Assembly (NCBI GenBank): GCA_037892935.1
Contig: JAYXKI010000016.1
Coordinates: forward strand, 1,288,902-1,352,901
DNA: 64,000 nt
From: Phlebopus portentosus
Lineage: Eukaryota > Basidiomycota > Agaricomycetes > Boletales > Boletinellaceae
Direction of reading: 5' to 3'
This document shows positions 25,524-36,090 of the stretch, piece after piece (within the stretch, counting starts at the first letter, position 1; each line of letters starts with the position of its first letter). The notes beneath the pieces were generated by a model. The model searched no databases, was not told the origin of the DNA, and worked only from the letters and a program-made list of their open reading frames with translations. Position numbers and translations under genes: made by a program.

Positions 25524-26907
25524 TTACTGTTCTACAACGGTGCCTTTCACAACCATCGGTAGAACGCCTAGTCAAAGGTGCCGGTTAAAACTATATTAGA
25601 TGGTGAAATTCGATATTGATAAGCGCACCTCCTGTCGGTAATTCGGCGGTAGCGTGTTTCGTCGTAGCAACGAGTCCTCTAATAAATCCACTATGGGCCG
25701 TTATCGAGGTTACTATATAATCAGTACGTTAGCGCCCTTCTTACAGGTAAAAAAAATAGTGCTGACAGGGCCCTTTATTATCTTCGAATATGCGATCGAG
25801 TACGCTATGAGCCCGCTTTGCTACATGGGTATATGTCTCGCGAACATTCGGGTCGTAAAGTTGGTCTTCCTCAGTGAAATCTTCTTCTATGTCGAACGCA
25901 GGAAACTCGGCGCGGATATAAGAACGCGAACGGCGCATGTCGCATGGGTGCACTCCATAAATCTCCCGTGCATTCTAAGGAATGAAGAAAAATCGACAGT
26001 AAACTTGACAGTCTGAAAGAGTAGTATGAAAGATAGACCTCTAATATGAGCGGATGTTGATCTGAAAAGTCAACTAGATTTGCGAACGTGAGCTCGCAAG
26101 TCCGAAGAGCGCGCGTCATGGGACTACAGTACAGTCTGTCTGGAGAAGGCAGACCTGCTGCTCGTTCCTGAAACCACACAGCATTCGCATCTCGAGCTTG
26201 TTCTTCTCCAAGGTCGGTGAGGAGAGGATCGGCTAAGAACAAACGCTCAGCAAGGTTGTCCATGTTGCACGGCGTAAAGATACTTACGGCCCCATACAAT
26301 TTCTCCGTCTCCATCTATCTTTGCCCAATATCTTAGAGCGCAGTGATTTATGAGAACAAGAAATTGAAGAACGTAATAGTGTTCACGCGTACGCATTCCA
26401 ACGCTGGACAACGCAACCTTAGTATTTACCGTAGAATTGGGAAAGCTCTGGTACTTACTTCCGTTCCATACTTAAGCTCGCCTACGTTATCTGACCCGTG
26501 TCAATGCATGAGTTTAACCGTTAAATGCTATCTATAGCTCACGAAACCCTTGACCATGCCGCCCGGCAATGATGAGCTTATATGCCACCCCAGGTTCGGC
26601 TTTCTTATTAAGCTCCTCTAGTCTATGAATAGTATTGCTCCATCTGTGCTCAGTCGCGTCTAGGAGACCAAATCGCGGGGGTATCTAGCTAGAAATAAGT
26701 GTGATGCTAGAGTGTACAGAACGACTGGGAGTTACCTACCGCAATGGAGCTGTCATATCCCTCGTCCTGGATAAAAAATCCTGTAACGGACTGAATACCT
26801 TAGAGAACATGTCGATTAACAGACGACGAAACACTACTCACTTCATAGACTCTACCAGGCATGATTGGAACTGGGAAACCCGGAAGGAAATTGATCGTGA
26901 GAGGCAT
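25524..26907 (-). CDS. phosphoglycerate mutase-like histidine phosphatase
   Basis: Ten exons on the minus strand (26907-26856, 26780-26740, 26684-26543, 26490-26459, 26403-26387, 26331-26288, 26229-26039, 25974-25767, 25712-25629, 25567-25524) close in phase to 284 residues. The catalytic RHG motif is in LIIAGRHGQGF, followed after an intron by HNVGELKYGTE. Further blocks are YWAKIDGDGEIVWG, PDPLLTDLGEEQARDA, the second catalytic region LYCSPMTRALRT and the last His in SITAHSGFIRGLV. This is the fungal PMU1-like branch; it is expected to be a phosphatase of small phosphorylated metabolites, not a glycolytic mutase. Exon 5 is only 17 nt. The exon 1 donor is the least certain call. It shares a 170-bp divergent promoter with the next gene. 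Confidence 0.82.
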
Positions 26908-27077
26908 ACCTTTCACGTGGAAAGCACGTGCCTACTTCACGTGCGTTGTATCTTCTGATCTTCTGACCAGACCTCCGGCAGTGCCGATGGACCATGCGGC
27001 CATTTCTTTGCTTTAAGTCATCCACAAGCAGTCTTTACTTGAAGCGAAACACAGTCTCCGTGACGTACTTAAGGTTA
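26908..27077. promoter_or_regulatory. 170-bp divergent promoter
   Basis: Lies between the starts of the PGM-like gene (26907, -) and the ASCC1-like gene (27078, +). It contains CACGTG-type palindromes (TTTCACGTGGAAAGCACGTG, 26911-26930, two CACGTG E-boxes), which would suit a bHLH factor. The pairing of two genes over so short a spacer suggests shared control. Confidence 0.45.
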
Positions 27078-28322
27078 ATGTATGCTTCTTCTGGAGAGAA
27101 TTCTCACAATCGAGGAGACACGCAAGGTGCCCAGAGAGGACGTGGCAGATCAACTCGTGGTCGGGAATATGGGAATTGGAGAAAGAACAAGGAGTGCTTG
27201 CAAAATGGAGCGAACGCGTCAGAAAGAGGTCCGAGGAAGAATGCGCCTAAACCAAAATTAACTCATTGTAAGGCACTTTTCTCTGTCGCGTGATTCACTC
27301 GACGATGGCTTACGATGAAGTTCAGTCATTTCCATTCCGCTCGTAGGCTTGTCTGTGAATCAAGCTGCACTCGAGTTACTTATCTGATTGAAGGGACACT
27401 TGCCGACCGTACGATCAATGGCCGAGTCATTTAGGGACTCATTACTTGCCTGTGCTCCGCCTATCGCAGGGCTTGATTCGTCGATCGTCGTGTCATCGCG
27501 ACGGTTGCATCTGACACTGGGTGTCATGAGCCTTGTGGAGGAGATATCTGCTGGAGAATGTTTGGCTGCAGAGAAGTCGAAAAGCCTGCCAACTGTTCCC
27601 TCGGCATTATCGCTGCTTCACCTTTTACGCCCGAGAATCCTGGAGGCTCTTGACAGTCATCCCTTGCGCGTCCCGCTGTCCTCGATTGATGTCATGAAGC
27701 CCGATAGGAATGATCCTACTCGTGCTCACGTTCTATTTACTGGCCCCTCCGAAGATGATTTGCTTTCGGAGAATGGACAACGCTTGAAGCGGGTCTGTGG
27801 TATGCTATCTATTCATTGTCTCGGTAACGAGTTGCATTGCCAACGGAAAGCAATTTGTTTAGAACTTATAAACACAGAGTTCATCAGATCTGGTCTAGTC
27901 ATAGATGAGAAGCGACCACTAAAGGAAAGTTTGCTTCCTCGAGACTATGCTTGCTCTGATGACATGTGCCATAGCTTCATTGTACACTTCTTAATACCTC
28001 GTATCGAAGACCGCGTCTGAATGGGCCGCGTGTTCCTTTCTCTTTTATAGATATTCTGGACTGTCCTGCCGTGAAGGCCCTATCATCCAACCCCGAACTC
28101 GTTGAAAGAAATCAGCACGAGACGGTTTCGCAAGAGGATAATTCCTCCTCAACGGTTGCAGTGGTCACGCAGGAGACTAGGAGAACGGATCGACGTATGT
28201 TGCGGAGCTATTCTATCCCTGTTGACCTTGGGACACATACGGTCTCTGAGATACAGATCTGTCGCATGGGTAGTTGGGGACCTGAAGGGGAATATGTTTG
28301 TGTCGGAAAGATTGATTTATAG
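27078..28322 (+). CDS. ASCC1/AKAP7-like 2H phosphoesterase-fold protein
   Basis: Five exons (27078-27267, 27326-27342, 27394-27799, 27863-27924, 27975-28322) give 340 residues. Conserved blocks of the AKAP7-NLS domain are: THFISIPLGHLPTVR, the first HxT-type motif in SSRRLHLTLGVMSLVE, a second in LKLHCTLLNTSYRRPR, and the end EIQICRMGSWGPEGEYVCVG. The fold is the two-histidine (2H) phosphoesterase type; animal ASCC1 works in the ASCC complex for alkylation repair and transcription. The N-terminus is basic and Gly/Arg-rich. Exon 2 has 17 nt. The intron 27925-27974 joins the second motif correctly but starts with GA, not GT, so this gene may splice poorly or be newly damaged. Confidence 0.77.
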
Positions 28323-29345
28323 TATATTTTGATTACTCTTAGTTGACCGAATTGTTATAGTGGAAGGCTGGGAGTGAACTGTCCGACGTTCGTTCAACCC
28401 GGTGAGCTGTGCATTATAAGCAAAGAGAGGTCTCATATGCTTTAAACATCAGTACTGAGTACAGATCTCGTCGAGACCTAAGCAATCCGCACAGCACGTG
28501 AATGAGGGAAGCTATAAGAACGAGCAGGGACTATTCTGGACTTTGGGAGTCTCGTAGGCGACTCTAACTCTGACATACTATTCTATAGATTCTCTTGCGG
28601 TAGATGATTACAATACGATGCATTTCGGGTTCAAAATGAATCTCTCATGTTTTCTTTCTTCTTTTTCTTTTCTGAAATATCATTGTAAGATTTAGTATCG
28701 AATATCCCAGACGCTTCCACGATTGTTCATTACGAAGGTTAGAGGTACAGCTTCATGGAAGTCTAAAATGTACTAATGTCGAGTGCAGTCATGCATGTTA
28801 TTCGAAGACAGAAAACCCACAGAGTGGGGTAAGGATAAGAAGGTAAATTTGCAGAGTAAAAGGAATTAGTCCGAGAAACCGGAAAGTGCAACATCAATAT
28901 AAGAGTTTTAATCCAGAGAATGATAGTTCGTATCAGAGAATCCTAGCTAGGAAGAATTAACATCGGAAGCAAAAAAGTTAACGGTATTTTACTACACACA
29001 CGATAGGCTAGGAAGATGCGGTGAGAAAAAAAGAGTCCCCAAATTCCCAACGGTAGCAGTTAAGTCCCATCAGAGACTCAAACAGTATGCCTTTTACACA
29101 GGTTGCGCTGAAGGAGGAGTATCTTCGAGCAGCGGTGAAGAATGAAGGTCAAGGCGGTGCTAAGTATGGGCTGGATCCAAAAAAGCGGTGATTCCCGAGA
29201 TGGATTCCCACGAGAGGGGACTGGTTTAGGGCCAACTCATCAACCGGCGCGACTCTGCTCTCAACCGTCATCTCCTCGTCCTCGTCGTCCTTCTCCCTAC
29301 AAGCCTCCGTCTTATTGCAATCACAGCGTTTTCGTCTACACAGAA
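28323..29345. other. intergenic
   Basis: About 1 kb between the ASCC1-like gene and RHO1. A purine-rich, AT-leaning stretch at 28,700-29,050 and a CT-rich tract before 29346. No gene recognised. Confidence 0.45.
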
Positions 29346-30351
29346 ATGTCAGAAATACGTAGAAAGCTCGTCATCGTAGGTGATGGTGCGTGCGGAAAGG
29401 TTAGTTGCTTATTGCTTATCGTTCCTCTGGTCCTCTCATTCTGACTTTTCTTTTATCGTTCACTCATTTCACTCTCATACCATCCTATCTCGTGGGATTT
29501 GCGTGTTTGGGGCTTGTCTGGACTGATTTGTCATGTGAAATGCTTGGCTTTCTTGATGTCATTACGGATCCCACATCGTTACTGCCCTGCGCAAAACCAC
29601 CGTTGATGATCAACCTCTTGTCCAAAGACCTGTCTGTTGATCGTTTTCAGGTAAGGACATAGGCTCTGATCTCACTTCAGAATAATCAACCCATGGTTAC
29701 ATAGTAAGGGAACGTTCCCGGAGATTTACGTCCCTACTGTATTTGAGAACTACGTGGCCGATGTCGATGTAGATGGAAAGCACGTTGAGCTTGCCCTTTG
29801 GGATACAGCTGGACAAGAGGACTACGACCGTCTTCGTCCCCTCTCTTATCCAGACTCGCACGTCATCTTGATCTGCTTTGCCATTGACTCGCCAGACTCG
29901 CTTGACAACGTGCAGGAGAAGGTGAGTTACATTTCGACTGTAGTCCTTCATCACGTCATACCTAACTCGTCAATCTCGGTGTCAGTGGCACTCCGAAGTC
30001 ACGCACTTCTGCGCTGGTCTACCGGTGTTACTCGTGGGTTGCAAGAAGGATTTGAGACGTGATCCGAAGACGATCGAGGAGCTGAGAAAGGTTTCCCAGC
30101 GTCCTGTCACGCCTGAAGAGGTGCGTTTGACCACTAAATGCTGCTCTGTCCCATTGTGACTGACCTCACCTGATCCGCGTTCCAATTTATCCAAGGGTGT
30201 CGCTGTTGCTCAGAAGATTGGCGCCAAGCAGTACCTTGAGTGTTCAGCAAGAACAGGTGAAGGCGTTCGCGAGGTCTTCCAATATGCCACTCGTTATGCG
30301 TTGCTTGCGAACAAGAAGCCGAAAAGGGGTGTCAACTGCGTCGTCCTCTGA
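29346..30351 (+). CDS. RHO1: Rho1-type small GTPase
   Basis: Five exons (29346-29399, 29628-29650, 29705-29921, 29986-30120, 30196-30351) give 194 residues, the family size. The P-loop GDGACGKT is split by the first intron, the switch I effector loop is [17 protein letters not shown], switch II is [19 protein letters not shown], and the guanine-specific motifs are GCKKDL and ECSAR. The C-terminus CVVL is a CaaX box of the geranylgeranyl type. Rho1 controls beta-1,3-glucan synthase, protein kinase C and actin polarity at the plasma membrane. Exon 2 has only 23 nt (TCLLIVF). The model is complete. Confidence 0.95.
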
Positions 30352-31070
30352 GTCTGCGAATTCCATTTCAGCATCGTCCAACTGTGCCCACACTGTGTTG
30401 GATACAAGTTCGCTCGTTCGCATACAGTTTCTGATCTCATCTGTCTTACATCATGACTCTTCATCCTTTGTCACGATCCACATCATCAATCTTTGTTAGC
30501 GGTTTAAAACGGCCGCCAGTAATGTACGTTCGCTGGGCGACCGAGCGTCGATTATAAGTTTCAAGGCTGGAGGGTCTATAGGTCTGCGAGTTTGAGTTTC
30601 TTTTTCCGTGCAGTGTGGGTGGGAGTTTAGATGCGTTTGGGTATGTTATATGGGGATCATCAAGCACGAAACTTCTACTCGCTGTAGATGCCTACGTTAT
30701 CTTTACTCTTCTTCTGCCCTTGTCTCTTTCGCTTTTCTGATCTCTATCGTCCGAAGCCCACTTGTCTGTAATATTCCATCTCCAATTGCATACCATTTTT
30801 TTTACTCGTATGTGCATGCGCGAATGCAACTGACATGTCTCGTTGGCGTGCTGCTCGAATGTTCGAGATGTCTGCATTGGCGTCATCTTATCCCTTGTCA
30901 CACAAATAAATAGCAAGAGTCATTTGCCGTTCTAGCGCGTTTCGTTCGTACGGTATGAACAAGCAACTTATTTATGCAATGCATCAAATCCGAGTCGTTC
31001 GATAGCAACCCTTTCGGGCCATTCCACATCCCACCTTAACCCCCCAAAGTTATATTTACATGGCAGTACA
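30352..31070. other. convergent spacer
   Basis: The 3' region of RHO1 (+) and RNase T2 gene (-). No gene recognised; an open frame of 101 codons at 30608-30913 has no motif. Confidence 0.45.
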
Positions 31071-32453
31071 TTACTTTCCGACGGTTTTCGGAAGCCAGTA
31101 GATACCGGATTTAGGGCACTCAGACTTTCGGGACGCGTGAGAAGCAACGAATCGGCCATCTTGAAGTGGGCCTTGGGCATTCAGGTAGTACTGGACAGAC
31201 GAAAGACGACCATTGTTGCATATAAACTGTCGCAAGGGTTACATAAACCAGGGCGTTCCAAAATGAAGTGAAGGACTTACGTCGGGAACATAGCCCAGAG
31301 AAGACGAGACAGCATCCTGTAATTCGGTCAGTGTATATGTTTCCGTCGAGGACGGAGAGATCTAATGATGGGACTGAGTGACCGAAGTATTTATATGGGA
31401 CGGAATGATCCCTACCCCGGAATTTGTGAGTGCCTCGTACGTGTTGAGTTGTTGAAACAGCTGTACAACTGTCTCGAAGTAAGGAACGACCTCCTGCGCT
31501 GTCACGTATCCCTCAAAACAGTTTGGCTCCAGCGTGCTCACACTTTGAAATTAGTAAGATAGGAACAAGGATCGATCAGCTGCATGAAACTTCAGTGATC
31601 GTGGCGCGCACCATGTTCCGTGAGTAGCCCACTGGTGAAATAGAACAAGTCATCAGTACCATCTTTCTCGATGTATTTATCCAGCCCCGTAAACTTGCCT
31701 CGTGCGCCCAGAAATTCTCCGGGCTTTCGTCGTTACTAATCCAAAATGTCCTCATGTAGTCCAGGAGATCGTTCTGGCCGGAATTTTGAAGCGCTGTCGC
31801 AATCTGTGAACCGCTGTATTTCCGCCCGCTATCACAGTTCTCGTAGAATTGGCCATTACATTTGTCAGGCCTATGAGATCATGTGACACGAACTGACATC
31901 CACGAAGATGGGAGGTTTACCATAGACCGTGGATTCCCCATGAATCGGCAACTCCGAAGCCAAGATCCCAGAATTGCGTGTGGACCAAAACTCCACCTGG
32001 CCTAACAACCTACCAAAGTCAAAGATAAATCAGTGCTTTTCATGACCTTTAACACTGGGCACTTGCACAACAAGAATCCGTTTCATCAGCCTTTGCGGAA
32101 CAACTGAGAATTGGTGGTTCGGGGCATTCATCGGATTCCTTCAGCTTCGTTCGAGTTTCGACCCTGGACGTCTTCTGTCCAGCCCTCGGCCGCCTCATTC
32201 CATCCTCTCCGTCGCCAATACCGATGTATCTATTCTCATACCGTTCCTCATGACCGTGGCCATGCTGATGAGAAGAATGAGTAAACAACGGTTGGGTGCC
32301 TGCTGTCAGCGTCGCGCCCGATGAGTATATACCACTGGTGGTTGAATTTGCCGTACAGGAAACACGAGGAGCAAAGCCTGTCTCGGACCCGTTGAACGCT
32401 AAGTTGAGAAGCGGAGTGACCAAGGGAAAAAATATGTTTCCGTCGAACTTCAT
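31071..32453 (-). CDS. ribonuclease T2 family enzyme
   Basis: Seven exons (32453-32067, 32009-31921, 31870-31699, 31631-31612, 31542-31416, 31361-31281, 31226-31071) give 343 residues. Both catalytic segments are present: CAS I as WGIHGLWPDKC and CAS II as FWAHEWATHGTC, each with the essential His. Cys residues for disulfides (SCC, CNGQFYENC) fit a secreted enzyme. The N-terminal ~110 residues before ECPEPPILSC are unusual: a short hydrophobic start (FFPLVTPLLNLAF), then a Ser/Thr- and His-rich stretch. The enzyme cuts single-stranded RNA, usually outside the cell or in the vacuole. Two introns use the GC donor GCAAGT (at 32066 and 31698). Exon 4 is only 20 nt. The start codon is the first in-frame ATG; another upstream exon cannot be excluded. 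Confidence 0.88.
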
Positions 32454-33461
32454 TTCAAGAGTCAAATGATAGGCGCAAAGGGACTTAGGGGATAAGTCTG
32501 AAACTGAATCGGTACAATATCATAATTCCAATTTATAACCCGGAGAGCAAATGTGTCATTGATTCCAACCGGGAGCATTACTGGATAAACTGGCGGCGGG
32601 GATAAACTAGTCTCAAATAGGATTGGTTGACGAGGACGAGGAGCGAAGAGTGACGTACTGAATCCTCAATGACACGACGACAACAAACGTTCGTAAGAAG
32701 ATGCGGGAAAGTTGGCAGCAAATCCAGAGAGAGAGAAGCCTCCGAATAACCACGTTCGACTGCATGAATGATGTTTTGTATTTCTAGGATATGACGTTCT
32801 CATCGGAGCTGGGATAGAAGGGGCGAGATAAAGCTGCGGATGTCGCAACTGTTCTAATCTTGGGGAGCTCCAGCAACGTTCTTCGAACGAGCACATGGAA
32901 CTTGCTCAGATTTTCCACTCTTGTCCTTCTCTGGTGGAATGAAGCGAGCTTAAAAGTATGAAAACGATTCGGATGCAGAAATAATTGGAAATCGCCGTTA
33001 GAATAAAGCCTGTAATCAGAACAGCAATTATGGGGGGTACGTACCGATAGGACGGCACGTTCGATCCAACAACTGATGCAGACGAAACCGACGAATCGAT
33101 ATACTAGGATTCGGTCTGAGATATACTTCAACTGGATACTCGGGAGTCGAAGGACCATTGAATATTATGCCTTTATATGCGTTTACGAACAGATAAGGTG
33201 CATAGCTCGGAGGGCAAAGAGACGGTCTGGGACATTTGGGAAAGAGTGATGCTCAGCGACACAGCTAGGAAAGAAGAAATAACAGGATGCGTTTTATACA
33301 CGTGGCAGCTGTATGTACGTATTAGGAACTCGAAAATCCCGGGCGCGGGCATGATTAACCTTGAACCTCAGCGTACGGTATATCATTATCATGTGGTGGA
33401 GTGGTAATGAGAACAACGATTAGAGTAGCGGTCATACCTTTTTTTACGTGATGGCATCAAT
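32454..33461. other. intergenic, no supported gene
   Basis: Holds the promoter of the RNase T2 gene. Two overlapping minus frames (32666-33158) show no family motif and no consistent splice structure. Confidence 0.4.
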
Positions 33462-33805
33462 GTTACCGGCATGCAGATAACCTGCACGGAAGTTACCAGT
33501 ATTGCTGCAGCAGATGCAAGTTACCCGCAGCATGTAGATTTCCGCTTTAGATATTAGTAAGCGATCGACTCATCATGACCAACCCCACAAAATTGTTCAT
33601 TGTAATGTGAAATAAAAACATATCACAAGACAAATTCCCCTCATTTCTGGTTGCATGCATGAGCTATGGTGAAGATTCATATTATGACCTAATGCTATGA
33701 TAACTAATATAATAGGTGAGTTACCATCATGGCATTTTGGCGTGTTGATGATGCCATCAAGTTACCTGCTAAGTTACCTGCAGCAGATATCTGCCTGCGG
33801 GTAAC
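33462..33805. mobile_element. possible MITE-like element with imperfect terminal inverted repeats
   Basis: The left end reads GTTACCGGCATGCAGATA at 33462, and the complement of the right end reads GTTACCCGCAGGCAGATA ending at about 33805: 15 of 18 positions agree. GTTACC and GCAGCAGAT words recur inside both ends. The inside is AT-rich and non-coding. I could not define a target-site duplication, so the element is a suggestion. Confidence 0.35.
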
Positions 33806-34087
33806 TTCTGAGTTTCGACTCCTACTCTAGCATCGATGTTTCTTGAGAATTTTGGTTGAAGAACGATATTATGCTTGATATACTTCAAAATAGTTATTGA
33901 CAGACGGGACAGTGGATAAGAGAAACCATATTAGAATTCGTGCAAATATGCAAATGCAAAGAGCGAGATACGATCACGACCTATATAGCTAGACTGAAAA
34001 CAGCGAAAGGGAGGCATTGGAACCCAACAATGTTTTGCACGCATTCTCCAGACCTAGGATGGAAACACATTTTCTAATGCTATCCAT
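33806..34087. other. intergenic
   Basis: The 3' spacer of the PCNA gene. Nothing recognised. Confidence 0.4.
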
Positions 34088-35348
34088 CTATTCGTCCCCA
34101 ATTTTTGGCGCGAGATAGTAATGGATATGGCCGGGTCCAAAGTCATAAGCGACCTGGTGGTAGCGTGAGTGAAGTAAGTTAGGTTAACTGAAGAGGGACA
34201 TACGAGGAGAGGCACGTCGTTCGACATAAAGAGCTGTACAGTCCCACTTAACGCAGAACTCTTCGAGAAAGTTACGAGATATTTCAAGGAGAAGGTCAGC
34301 GAAACATGCTGAGACATATCAATAGAAACGCCTCCGGAGACATCGTCATCCTCAGAGCTCTTCTTTGTCTTCTTTGCCTTGCTTGAGGCCTATGACCATA
34401 CATGAGCGAAAGCTTCAATTATGAACAACAAAAATTGTACCTTCTGAGCTTTCTTACGTTTTCGTGTGCCTTCTCCCTCCTCATCAGACTCACCCTCCTT
34501 TTCTTCCTCACCTCCACCCCCTTCTCCTTCATCATCAGAATGGGCCTTGAATTCACCACCATCGTCCTCCTCAACCTCTTCCATGTCTTCGTCCTGTCCT
34601 GGCTCTTTCTTAACCTTCGTGCCATTCACTTTCGCTTTCTTCGAGTTTCCTTCTTCCTGGTCCTCATCTTCAGCATCTTCCTCCTTCTTGGGCTTTTTAT
34701 CTTTACCAACGTCGGCATACTTGCGTCGCGCAGCGTCGGTCTGTTTGAGAAGGACAGAACCATTTGCGGCTTCGCCATCTGCAGCGAATCGAACGCCCTC
34801 CTTGCTGACCTCGATCCGCACAGACTCGCTCAGTTGTTGGAGATCTTTCACAATGCGCGAGAGCTCAGATGCAGGCATGGTGACGCGGGCGTCGTATTCA
34901 GTGTCTGGAATGCCGAGGTTGTCCACGTCAATGTCCATGAGCTTCATATCGTATTCAGCAATACGGTCGCTGTTTCTGCCCTCGTACATGAGACTCAGGA
35001 CATCAGCGTCATCTGAAGCTTTGAGAGTCATAACGTCGTCGTCCTTCGCGCACTTGAGAACCTTTGTGAGAGAGCCAAGGTTGACACCAAGAGGCATGGT
35101 TCGATCGCAGCGATACTTGGAAAAACCGTCAGCTTCCAGAGAGACGGCAACGAGGGCAACATGCGAGTTGTCCATAGCTTGAAGTTTCATGCCCTCTTCA
35201 TTGCACTCGAAGTTGGCATCCGTTACGAGCTCTTTGATGGCTATCGAACGCGGTCAGAAAAAGTAAAGGAAGTGATACACGCGTCGATACACCCACAATC
35301 AATGAGCTTTTTGAGAAGCACTGCATCAGCGAGTTTCGCTTCGAACAT
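34088..35348 (-). CDS. PCNA: PCNA sliding clamp with a ~110-residue charged insertion
   Basis: Four exons (35348-35297, 35240-34441, 34389-34204, 34153-34088) give 367 residues, against about 260 in the family. The N-terminal domain aligns residue for residue with animal PCNA ([28 protein letters not shown]), the interdomain loop is [14 protein letters not shown]164 is kept (VSKEG), and the C-terminus is [10 protein letters not shown]. The clamp encircles DNA and tethers polymerases and repair factors. Between the strand SVLLKQTDA (~residue 187) and [13 protein letters not shown] (~305), where other PCNAs have a loop of about ten residues, lies a Lys/Glu/Asp-rich low-complexity stretch with KKAK and [18 protein letters not shown] clusters. 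It sits in the second domain's outer (J) loop. The frame is open through it and an intron lies in it, so it is not an assembly error of one exon. Confidence 0.93.
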
Positions 35349-35410
35349 TTTCGGGATGAAGAGCTGAAAAGACGCGAACCGTTGTGGACGATGTGGTTGT
35401 TGTGGGCAGA

Positions 35411-35430
35411 GACAAGACGCGTTGACGCGA
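35411..35430 (-). promoter_or_regulatory. MCB-type (ACGCGT) element before PCNA
   Basis: ACGCGT at 35417-35422, followed by TGACGCGACG, lies about 70 bp upstream of the PCNA start. ACGCGT is the MluI cell-cycle box bound by MBF in fungi and drives G1/S transcription of replication genes such as PCNA. Confidence 0.55.
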
Positions 35431-35499
35431 CGTGACTCTCATGGCGTGACGAGAAGTCGCGTATGCTCTCGTAAGCAATTCCCATGCATGAAAACAGCC

Positions 35500-36006
35500 T
35501 ACGACGACCCTCTTCAAGTTGGCGAAGGCGATCGGCCGTACCCCGTCACCTCATCTTGAATAGCGGCGAAAGATGCAATGGTTCAGATGAGTGGGGTAAT
35601 CCACGACCTCGGCTCAGTATGAGCACAGTAGAATGAGAATTTGATACGTGGTCGCTATTAGGTACGGATTTTCCGCGTTTCAGTATGCCTCAATTGACAC
35701 TTGCTCATTTTGACCTCGTTCTTGCAGACGAACTATGGATTTCGGCCGAACCTTGGACAAAAGTTCCGAAATATGCATCCCGATCACGACTGTCGCCTTA
35801 TGACATGACGGTATCGATCTCCATACAATCCCCACAAACTCCCGAATGGCAATTTGATGACTGGCTCTATTGACTTCAAGATGTATTCGGACGTTCTTGG
35901 GTATTCTTTTGGATTCTTCCGACACCCTTTTTGAGGTAAGCCATATGGCTTTCAGGGGCAAGTGATGAAAAGCCATTCATCCGAGACGACGAGGGTATGT
36001 CATCTA
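35500..36006. other. divergent intergenic region PCNA / acetyltransferase
   Basis: Between the PCNA start (-) and the acetyltransferase start (+). Apart from the elements listed separately, nothing was recognised; short frames at 35680-35976 are shadows. Confidence 0.4.
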
Positions 36007-36037
36007 ATCTGATAATCATGTGCCTCATATCTGATAA
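36007..36037 (+). promoter_or_regulatory. two iron-GATA (SRE-type) sites
   Basis: ATCTGATAA occurs exactly at 36007-36015 and again at 36029-36037, 54-84 bp before the start codon at 36091. ATC(A/T)GATAA is the published binding consensus of fungal iron-responsive GATA repressors (Fep1, SreA, Sre1, Urbs1 group). Two exact copies this close together are unlikely by chance and fit iron repression of a siderophore gene. Confidence 0.75.
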
Positions 36038-36090
36038 AATTTATTATTGAGACGTGCCTCTGGCCGTAACTCCATCCCCAAACGTTAGCA

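Noticed and set aside
32666..33158. Minus-strand gene upstream of RNase T2
   Set aside because: Two overlapping frames without family text or coherent introns.
34466..35182. Long plus-strand frames of 204 and 238 codons
   Set aside because: They are antisense to the PCNA exon; their Ser- and Leu/Phe-rich content is the mirror of the acidic/basic tract.
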